From an uncultured Ruaniaceae bacterium (lineage in GTDB: Bacteria; Actinomycetota; Actinomycetes; Actinomycetales; Beutenbergiaceae), in NCBI GenBank assembly GCA_938004115.1, contig CALKWS010000172.1, positions 1-6,305 on the forward strand: a stretch of 6,305 nt of DNA, read 5' to 3'. Shown piece after piece: positions 1 to 4,942 of this stretch. The notes under the pieces are model-generated. The model made no database searches, had not been told where the DNA came from, and saw only the letters and a program-made list of their open reading frames with translations. How positions within the stretch are numbered: the first letter of the stretch is position 1; every line of letters begins with the position of its first letter. The translations under genes were made by a program, and so were the position numbers.

Positions 1-761
1 CCCACCGCCGGTCTCGTTCGATGACGATGGAGTCCTCGAACAGGTACACCCGGGCGAAGGCCCGGCCCTCCAAGCCGCCCGCGCCGGGGCCGTCCCGGTG
101 CCAGTCCATGACCTGGCGGGCCACCCGCTGGCCGTCGGTCGCATCCCAGGCCCGGACGTCGCTCGCCGTGACGGCTACGAACCCGTGTTCATCGGCGATG
201 ACCCCGTCACCGAACCCGGTGCCCGGGTCGCGGTGCCACCGCACCGTCGGGACCTGGCCACCGTCGTCCAGGTCCAGCACGGCGATGGTCGGGGCGTTGA
301 AGTCGTCGATGGCCACCAGGGTGTCCCCGAAGCGGTCCAACTGGGTCCCGGCGTACAGCGGCGTACCCTCGTCGCTCTGGTGCTGCAGATGCCACCGCAC
401 GCTGATCGCCGGCCAGGTCGAAGGCGGCCACCGGGTCGTGCAGGAATCCCGAGCTGATCTCATCGGACACCGGATCGACCGAGGAGGTCCACCGCTCCTG
501 CCCCTGATCGTCGTAGGCGGTGAGCGTGGAGGCATCGCCGATCGTCTGCACCACGATGACACCGCCCCGCTCGTCGGCGATGAGATCACCGATCGTGGCG
601 GCGTGCGGCACCGCCCAGCGGTCCTCCCCGGTGGCGAGGTCGAGCGCGACCACCTCCGCTTCGTCACCGTCCGTTCCCGGCCACATCGCCAGGTATCCCC
701 GGTCACCGTGCGCGGCCCAACTCACCGGCCCGCCGGCTTCCTGGACCTCACGGGTCCACAT
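1..761 (-). pseudogene. PQQ-like beta-propeller repeat protein, frameshifted, 5'-truncated and 3' partial
   Basis: Reading from ATG at 761, the first 118 residues carry PQQ/WD-type propeller repeats of the form AxDxxxGxxxW: VALDLATGEDRW at residues 38-49 and LTAYDDQGQERW at 80-91. A third begins as VAAFDLAG at 111-118, then the frame goes to low-complexity Arg/Pro/Gly and stops at 207. Skipping one base near 407 restores an open frame of 135 codons to the window edge; it completes the third repeat (DLAGISVRW) and adds propeller-like strands (DTLVAIDDF, IAVLDLDDG, VRAWDATDG). Such proteins are normally exported or membrane-anchored scaffolds with an N-terminal hydrophobic segment. None is present: an in-frame TAG lies at 797-799 and no start codon precedes 761. 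No Shine-Dalgarno precedes the ATG. A remnant of an Rv3212-like gene is my inference; a sequencing error could explain the frameshift but not the missing N terminus. Confidence 0.6.
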
Positions 762-770
762 CGGTTCGAT

Positions 771-783
771 GGGCCCGGGGCCC
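771..783. repeat. Paired GGGCCC palindromes between divergent starts
   Basis: Two copies of the palindromic hexamer GGGCCC (771-776 and 778-783) are separated by a single G. They lie in the 47-bp gap between the ATG of the propeller remnant (761, minus) and the GTG of the PHP gene (809, plus). An operator or the foot of a hairpin is possible, but in such GC-rich DNA the match could be chance. Confidence 0.2.
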
Positions 784-795
784 GATGTGCGCGGC

Positions 796-801
796 TAGCC
801 T
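796..801 (+). promoter_or_regulatory. Candidate -10 element for a leaderless PHP transcript
   Basis: TAGCCT fits the actinobacterial TANNNT -10 consensus and ends 7 nt before the GTG at 809, the spacing expected if transcription starts at the initiation codon itself. No Shine-Dalgarno precedes the GTG, which agrees with leaderless translation. No convincing -35 is visible 16-19 bp upstream. Confidence 0.3.
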
Positions 802-808
802 GGGGTGG

Positions 809-1651
809 GTGCGCATCGACCTCCATACCCACACCCATCACTCCGACGGCACCGACAGCCCGGCCGAACTGATGGCCAACGCCGCCGCGGCGGGGCTGGA
901 CGTGATCGGCCTGACCGACCACGACACCGTCGCCGGGTGGCAGGAGGCCGCCGCACACGTACCCGCCAGCGGGGTGGCGCTCGTGCCGGGGGCCGAACTG
1001 TCCTGCACCGCCTCCGGGATCAGCGTGCACCTGCTCAGTTTCCTGCACGACCCGAAGGACCCGGACCTCCGCCGGGAGAGCACCCGGGCACGAGAGTCTC
1101 GGGACGGCCGGGCCCGGGAGATCGTCCGCCGGGTGTCCGCGGATTACGCGATCACCTGGGCCGATGTGCAGGCCCAGGCAGGCCCGGACGCCACGATCGG
1201 GCGCCCGCACATCGCCGACGCCCTGGTGGCCAAGGGGCATGTGCCGGACCGGTCCGCGGCGTTCGGCCACATCCTCGCCGCCGGCGGCCCCTACTACGTC
1301 AGCTATTACGCCCCGGACGTGATCAAGGCGGTCCGCATCGTCCGTGCCGCCGGCGGGGTGCCGATCCTGGCGCATCCGCGCGCCCGGGCCCGGGGCCGGG
1401 TGATCGGCGACGCGGTGATCGCTGCCATGGCCGACGCCGGCCTGGCCGGGCTGGAGGTGGACCACCGGGATCACACCGACGCCGACCGGGAGCACCTGCG
1501 CGCACTGGCGGCCGACCTGGGGCTGCTGATCACCGGCGCCAGCGACTACCACGGCACCGGTAAGCACAACCGGCTCGGGGAGCACACCACGAGCCCGGAG
1601 ACGCTGGAGGCGATCGAGGCCCAGGGGCGCGGCCGGATCATCCGGCCCTAG
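809..1651 (+). CDS. PHP-domain metal-dependent phosphoesterase (RNase AM / nucleoside bisphosphate phosphatase type)
   Basis: A 280-residue protein with every PHP-superfamily metal-ligand motif: HTHTHHSDG (H6, H8, D13), LTDHDT (H38), GAELSC (E63), an H74 in SVHLLSF, AHPRARARG (H189) and GASDYHG (D246, H248). This pattern and length match the family of Escherichia coli YciV/Rnm, which removes 5' nucleotides from short RNAs, and of 3',5'-nucleoside bisphosphate phosphatases. A cytoplasmic hydrolase of nucleotide or RNA-end phosphates is therefore likely, with the exact substrate unproven. The helical insertion at about residues 85-175 (GRPHIADALV at 131-140) is typical of this subgroup. I chose GTG 809 because family members begin RIDLHTH; ATG 785 would add eight atypical residues. 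The stop lies 4 bp from the end of the convergent helicase gene. Nothing suggests damage. Confidence 0.9.
   Translation: MRIDLHTHTHHSDGTDSPAELMANAAAAGLDVIGLTDHDTVAGWQEAAAHVPASGVALVPGAELSCTASGISVHLLSFLHDPKDPDLRRESTRARESRDGRAREIVRRVSADYAITWADVQAQAGPDATIGRPHIADALVAKGHVPDRSAAFGHILAAGGPYYVSYYAPDVIKAVRIVRAAGGVPILAHPRARARGRVIGDAVIAAMADAGLAGLEVDHRDHTDADREHLRALAADLGLLITGASDYHGTGKHNRLGEHTTSPETLEAIEAQGRGRIIRP
1631..1647. terminator. Hairpin at the convergent gene ends, possible bidirectional terminator
   Basis: GGCCGGAT and ATCCGGCC form a perfect inverted repeat around one central base; physically this would be a 6-bp GC stem with a 5-nt loop. It overlaps the last codons of the PHP gene and ends 8 bp before the stop of the convergent RNA helicase gene. 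There is no T-tract on either side, so it is at best a weak or Rho-assisted terminator. Confidence 0.3.
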
Positions 1652-1655
1652 GAGA

Positions 1656-3392
1656 TCAGGAGGACGCCTGCCCGGTGCCGGAGCCGGAGGAGTTGTTCCG
1701 ACGACGACGGCGCCGGCGGCGACGCTGTCCCTCACCGGAACCGCCCTCACGCTGTGAACGCGGCTGGCCGTCCTGGCCGGCCCGGTGCGTATCGCCGGCG
1801 CGGCGACGGCCCTGGCCACCGCGGTTGCCCTGGCCGCCGCGACCACCGCCTCCCTGACCGCTACGGCCCGGACCGCTGCGCCCGCCGCCGCTGCGACGTC
1901 GTCCGCCCTCACCACGATCGCGACCGCCGCCGCCGGTGCGGGTGCCGGTCTCGCCGATGTCCTCGAGCTCCTCCGCGTCCAACCCGGCGCGCGTGCGCTG
2001 GCTGCGGGGGAGCCGGCCCCGGGTCCCCTCGGGGATGTCCAGGTCGGTGTACAGGTGCGGGGAGGAGGAGTAGGTCTCCACCGGCTCACCCCGGTTCAGG
2101 CCCAGGGCCTTGTCGATGAGCATCCACCGGGGTACGTCGTCCCAGTCCACGAAGGTGACCGCGATGCCGGTGTTCCCGGCCCGCCCGGTGCGTCCGATGC
2201 GGTGCAGGTAGATGCGTTCGTCCTCGGGGCACTGATAGTTCACCACGTGCGTGATGTCGTCCACGTCGATGCCGCGAGCGGCCACGTCGGTGGCCACCAG
2301 CACATCGATCTTGCCGTTGCGGAACGCCCGTAGCGCCTGCTCCCGGGCGCCCTGGCCCAGGTCGCCGTGGATCGCCCCGGAGGCGAAACCACGCTCGGCC
2401 AGGTCATCGGCCACCCGCGCGGCGGTGCGCTTGGTGCGGGCGAACACCAGCGTCAGACCGCGGCCCTTGGCCTGCAGGATCCGGGCCAGCACCTCGATCT
2501 TGTCCAGCGCGTGGGCGCGGTAGATGAACTGGGTGATCGCCTTCAGCGTCACGCCGTCATCCTCGGGGTCCTGGGCGCGGATGTGGGTGGGCCGGTTCAT
2601 GTACCGGCGGGCCATCGTCACTACCGGGCCCGGCATCGTCGCGGAGAACAGCATCGTGTGCCGGCTCGCCGCGGTGCGGGAGAGCAGGGTCTCCACATCG
2701 GGCAGGAAGCCGAGGTCGAGCATTTCATCGGCCTCGTCCAGCACCAGCGTGCGTACCTTCGACAGGTCCAGGTGGCCCTGCTTGAGCAGGTCGATCATCC
2801 GTCCCGGGGTGCCCACGATCACCTCGGTGCCGCGCTGCAGCGCCTCGATCTGCGGCTCGTAGGCACGCCCGCCGTACACCTCGGTAATGCGCACCGACCG
2901 GTGCCGGGACGCCGTCTTCAGGTCTCCGGCCACCTGAACGGCCAGTTCCCGGGTGGGGGTCACCACGACCGCCTGCGGCTTGCCGGCCGCGGGCAACTCG
3001 TCCCAACCGTCCTCGCCCGGGCCGGTGACCGCCTGCAGCAGGGGGATGCCGAACCCGAGGGTCTTACCGGTACCGGTCTTGGCCTGCCCGATGATGTCCT
3101 GCTTGGCCAGCGCCACCGGCAGGGTGAGGGCCTGGATCGGGAAGGGGTGGGTGATCCCGGCCTCGGCCAGGGCACGCACGATCGGCTCGGAGACCCCGAA
3201 GTCGGCGAACGTCTGCTCCTCCGGCTCGGTGGCCGGGGCCTCGGTCCGGAGGGTGTCCTCGACCACGTCGGCCAACTCGGTGGCGTCGTCCGCCTTCGTG
3301 TCGTCGGCTGCGGTGGCGGGGCTCGCGCCGGCCTCCGGGTCGGCGCCGTTGGTCGGGGTTTCGTGCTCGGTCATAGTGTTGTGCTGCGTCAC
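1656..3392 (-). CDS. rhlE: DEAD-box ATP-dependent RNA helicase (RhlE/CsdA-like)
   Basis: A complete 578-residue helicase that uses ATP to unwind or remodel RNA, likely in ribosome assembly, mRNA decay or cold adaptation. Residues 1-60 are an acidic, disordered lead. The core has all canonical motifs: Q motif (F62 to Q87), I AKTGTGKT (104-111), Ia PTREL (146-150), GG (174-175), Ib TPGR (195-198), II DEAD (219-222), III SAT (250-252), IV LVFARTK (315-321), V ATDVAARGID (367-376) and VI HRIGRTGRAG (397-406). The tail from about residue 484 is Gly/Arg-rich with RGG-like repeats and a run of nine arginines (557-565), a probable RNA-binding arm. I chose GTG 3392 because AGGTAG lies about 7 nt upstream; ATG at residue 7 has no such site. 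The rhlE symbol follows the mycobacterial Rv3211 neighbourhood and is less certain than the family call; deaD/csdA is the alternative. Confidence 0.93.
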   Translation of the reverse strand: MTQHNTMTEHETPTNGADPEAGASPATAADDTKADDATELADVVEDTLRTEAPATEPEEQTFADFGVSEPIVRALAEAGITHPFPIQALTLPVALAKQDIIGQAKTGTGKTLGFGIPLLQAVTGPGEDGWDELPAAGKPQAVVVTPTRELAVQVAGDLKTASRHRSVRITEVYGGRAYEPQIEALQRGTEVIVGTPGRMIDLLKQGHLDLSKVRTLVLDEADEMLDLGFLPDVETLLSRTAASRHTMLFSATMPGPVVTMARRYMNRPTHIRAQDPEDDGVTLKAITQFIYRAHALDKIEVLARILQAKGRGLTLVFARTKRTAARVADDLAERGFASGAIHGDLGQGAREQALRAFRNGKIDVLVATDVAARGIDVDDITHVVNYQCPEDERIYLHRIGRTGRAGNTGIAVTFVDWDDVPRWMLIDKALGLNRGEPVETYSSSPHLYTDLDIPEGTRGRLPRSQRTRAGLDAEELEDIGETGTRTGGGGRDRGEGGRRRSGGGRSGPGRSGQGGGGRGGQGNRGGQGRRRAGDTHRAGQDGQPRSQREGGSGEGQRRRRRRRRRNNSSGSGTGQASS

Positions 3393-3633
3393 GCTTCTAC
3401 CTATTTCGCGTCAAGGTGACGTCGGAACCGCTCACGCGGGCGGCGATCATCACCATCTCGGGGTAGCCGATCGCGAAAGAAACGTGCCGACACCGCGGTC
3501 GGCGTGCAGGTGCGTGTACCGAACAATCGTGGCGACCGGGCAACCTGTTACCGGTACCACTGTAGCCCGATGTACCGGCGAAGCGCACGAAGGTGACCTA
3601 TGCCACCGCCGCGCGTCGTCCGCCGGCGGGGTT

Positions 3634-3672
3634 CACACGTGACCGGCGGTCGGGCGCACACCTGACCGCCGG
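3634..3672. repeat. Imperfect 16-bp direct repeat, 23-bp period
   Basis: The words at 3634-3649 and 3657-3672 both read CACACSTGACCGSCGG, differing only at two G/C positions. Because of those differences the second copy's GACCGCCGG pairs with the CCGGCGGTC that ends and follows the first copy, so the repeat and the hairpin overlap. It may be a duplication that became a stem. Confidence 0.4.
3643..3672 (-). terminator. Candidate terminator downstream of the DUF3107 gene
   Basis: CCGGCGGTC (3643-3651) and GACCGCCGG (3664-3672) pair perfectly over 9 bp with a 12-nt loop. On the minus strand the stem begins 6 nt after the DUF3107 stop codon, the usual place for an intrinsic terminator. The sequence that follows is not U-rich, which is common among actinobacterial hairpin terminators, so the function is probable rather than certain. 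Confidence 0.45.
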
Positions 3673-3678
3673 CGCGGC

Positions 3679-3918
3679 TCACAACCGGCCGAAGCCCACC
3701 CGGGGCTGATCGTCGCCACCGAAATCCACGAACCCCAGCGCCGCGACCGGGACGATCACTCGCCGTCCCCGTTCACCGGTCAGGTCCAGCGTCGCCGTCG
3801 GGTCCTTCTCCGCCTTCGCGACGGCCTTGGTGACGATCTCGGCGATCTCGTCGGCGTTCTCGGAGACTTCTAGAGTCAGCTCTCGTGCCACGTTCTTGAC
3901 TCCGATCCTGATCTCCAT
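3679..3918 (-). CDS. DUF3107 family protein
   Basis: A 79-residue acidic protein beginning MEIRIGVKNVARELTLE and ending with the segment GRRVIVPVAALGFVDFGG. This is the actinobacterial DUF3107 family, which includes mycobacterial TB9.4 (Rv3208A); members are about 70-80 residues, so it is full length. There is no signal peptide or membrane segment. The centre (about residues 20-38, NADEIAEIVTKAVAKAEKD) looks like a charged amphipathic helix between two short beta-rich parts. No biochemical function is established that I know of. The start is secure: AAGGAGG ends 4 nt before the ATG, the clearest ribosome-binding site in the window, suggesting strong translation. It is read away from the DUF3152 gene and followed by its own hairpin, so it is probably a single-gene transcript. 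In mycobacteria it neighbours a TetR gene; none is present here. Confidence 0.9.
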   Translation of the reverse strand: MEIRIGVKNVARELTLEVSENADEIAEIVTKAVAKAEKDPTATLDLTGERGRRVIVPVAALGFVDFGGDDQPRVGFGRL

Positions 3919-3922
3919 ACGT

Positions 3923-3929
3923 CCTCCTT
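3923..3929 (-). promoter_or_regulatory. Strong Shine-Dalgarno site of the DUF3107 gene
   Basis: AAGGAGG on the minus strand matches the 16S rRNA anti-SD closely and lies 4 nt upstream of the ATG at 3918. The other genes here have weak or no SD, so this fixes the start and hints at high translation. Confidence 0.85.
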
Positions 3930-3958
3930 GTTGTCACCGATGGGCCTGAACTGCTCCC

Positions 3959-3964
3959 ATCGTA
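3959..3964 (-). promoter_or_regulatory. Candidate -10 element of the DUF3107 promoter
   Basis: TACGAT on the minus strand fits TANNNT and stands in a small AT-richer patch (GCATACGATGGGA). A start about 7 nt downstream would give a leader of about 33 nt containing the strong SD. No good -35 hexamer is visible at 17-19 bp, so an activator or a weak -35 is implied. Confidence 0.4.
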
Positions 3965-4038
3965 TGCGCCCGGCGGCCACCGCAGCGACACGGCTGCCCG
4001 TCGCGGCCGGTGAGACCTGCCTCGAGCCCCCGTCCCCT

Positions 4039-4080
4039 GGTCGCGGGTCGAGAGCCCGTTGGCCGCGAGTCGAGAGTTCG
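4039..4080 (+). repeat. Two 20-bp direct repeats with 22-bp period upstream of the DUF3152 gene
   Basis: The copies at 4039-4058 and 4061-4080 match at 16 of 20 positions, and all four differences are transitions. The core CGCGRGTCGAGAG is 12/13 identical. The period of 22 bp is about two helical turns, so both copies face the same side of the DNA, as expected for tandem sites of a dimeric or cooperative regulator. The second copy covers the place where a -35 would fall for the gene starting at 4097. Confidence 0.5.
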
Positions 4081-4084
4081 AGGG

Positions 4085-4090
4085 TTATTT
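4085..4090 (+). promoter_or_regulatory. Possible -10 region for a leaderless DUF3152 transcript
   Basis: TTATTT is an AT island in very GC-rich DNA and lies exactly at -12 to -7 relative to the A of ATG 4097. It lacks the conserved A at the second position of TANNNT, so it is a weak match. There is no SD before ATG 4097, which fits leaderless initiation. Confidence 0.25.
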
Positions 4091-4096
4091 GCCAGG

Positions 4097-4855
4097 ATGA
4101 GGGTGATGCGTCGAGCGATCTTCCTGGTGTGCGCCCTGCTCGGGATCGCCCTCCTCGGCGGTCTGCCGTTTCCGGCGGACGCGCAGGGTAGGGCCTCCTG
4201 GCCGGAGCCCACCGGTGACCCTGCGGGTCCGGACGGGGTCTACGGCCCGTCGATCCCGGCGCCGGAGGAACGGCTGCGCCCCGGGGACGCCGGTGCCGGT
4301 CTGCTCGCCCGGCAGGTCCCCGCCACCGGTCCCGGCGAGTTCGAGATGCTCCCGGGGCACGTGGAACCACCCGGCCCGGATGCCGAACTCGCGTTGCTGC
4401 TGAGCATCGAGATAGAGCAGGACCTGCCCATCGACGCCGAACGGTTCGCCGAGTTCGTGCTCACCACCCTGAACGACGAACGCGGTTGGCCGGGGCAGAT
4501 GTCGGTCAGTTTCGGCCGTACCGACGCCGATCCGGACCTGCGCCTGTTGCTGGCCACCCCCGGCACCGTGGACGCCGAGTGCGACCCGCTGCCCACCGGC
4601 GGTGAGTACTCCTGCGCGATCGGGGACACCGCGGTACTGAACGCCCTGCGCTGGACCGAGGGCGCCGAGCCGTTCACCGAGGCCGGCGCCGGGCTCACCG
4701 AGTACCGGCGCTACCTGCTCAACCACGAAGTCGGCCACCTCCTGGGGCACGGGCACGTGGCGTGCCCCGCCGAGGGTGAACCGGCGCCGGTGATGGTGCA
4801 ACAGTCCATCTCCCTGGAAGGTTGCGAACCAAACGGCTGGGTGCTCCCGGACTGA
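4097..4855 (+). CDS. Secreted DUF3152 protein with metzincin-like zinc-protease motif
   Basis: A 252-residue protein. Residues 5-29 form a signal peptide: RR, then a hydrophobic core (AIFLVCALLGIALLGG), then an ADA cleavage site after A29; C12 is not in a lipobox. A Pro/Gly-rich linker (about 30-95) leads to the DUF3152 domain, ending in YRRYLLNHEVGHLLGHGH, PVMVQQ and a final GCxPN-type segment. HEVGHLLGHGH (210-220) is a perfect HExxHxxGxxH, with zinc ligands H210, H214, H220 and catalytic E211; M233 may act as the Met-turn. C162/C173 and C223/C243 could form two disulfides, consistent with export. A zinc-dependent peptidase acting outside the membrane is an inference from the motif; no substrate is known to me. 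ATG 4097 or ATG 4106 can start it; the in-frame extension to 4010 is rejected because it buries the signal peptide. Paired repeats lie upstream. Confidence 0.88.
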   Translation: MRVMRRAIFLVCALLGIALLGGLPFPADAQGRASWPEPTGDPAGPDGVYGPSIPAPEERLRPGDAGAGLLARQVPATGPGEFEMLPGHVEPPGPDAELALLLSIEIEQDLPIDAERFAEFVLTTLNDERGWPGQMSVSFGRTDADPDLRLLLATPGTVDAECDPLPTGGEYSCAIGDTAVLNALRWTEGAEPFTEAGAGLTEYRRYLLNHEVGHLLGHGHVACPAEGEPAPVMVQQSISLEGCEPNGWVLPD

Positions 4856-4942
4856 CGCCACCGGCCCTCGCGGGGCACGGGCAACGCGGCCGGGTGAGCA
4901 GCGCTGGCGGTGATGTCGGTGCGCCGTGATGAGATGGTCGCC
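4856..4942. other. Short intergenic region between DUF3152 and helicase genes
   Basis: These 87 bp may hold part of the helicase's N terminus if an upstream start is used. CACCGGCC (4859-4866) can pair with GGCCGGGTG (4888-4896), leaving one G bulged, to form an 8-bp hairpin just after the DUF3152 stop; no T-tract follows, so termination is doubtful. An in-frame TGA at 4895-4897 limits how far upstream the helicase can begin. No clear promoter is visible, so read-through from the DUF3152 gene is possible. Confidence 0.4.

Larger units (their letters stand above)
3393..3678. other. Non-coding region: RNA helicase leader and DUF3107 3' end
   Basis: I find no credible gene in these 286 bp. The minus-strand frame at 3397-3588 has no recognisable motif and no ribosome site. 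The side next to the helicase is its presumed 5' leader: a TACAGT (-10-like, TANNNT) on the minus strand at 3564-3559 would give an untranslated leader of about 160 nt, but no -35 is evident. The side next to DUF3107 contains a 9-bp perfect hairpin and several CCGGCGG/CCGCCGG words, including a 10-bp palindrome at 3620-3629. Confidence 0.5.

Noticed and set aside
21..872. 283-codon plus-strand frame over the propeller remnant
   Set aside because: Its product is Ser/Pro/Arg-rich without domains, whereas the minus strand shows repeated propeller motifs in two joinable frames.
722..2089. 455-codon open frame on the minus strand across the PHP gene
   Set aside because: It has no motifs, starts inside the helicase tail, and is the antisense shadow of the PHP gene and of the helicase tail in another frame.
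2367..3419. 350-codon open frame on the plus strand opposite the RNA helicase
   Set aside because: It mirrors the codons of the DEAD-box gene (Gly/Arg/Val/His-rich), with no SD and no recognisable domain.
3541..3565. Palindromic words TACCGGTA and GGTACC as an operator
   Set aside because: The overlapping palindromes are short and expected by chance; no second copy or regulator is nearby.
4010..4096. 29-residue N-terminal extension of the DUF3152 protein
   Set aside because: It would bury the signal peptide, is Arg/Pro-rich and covers the promoter-like repeats; ATG 4097 is more credible.
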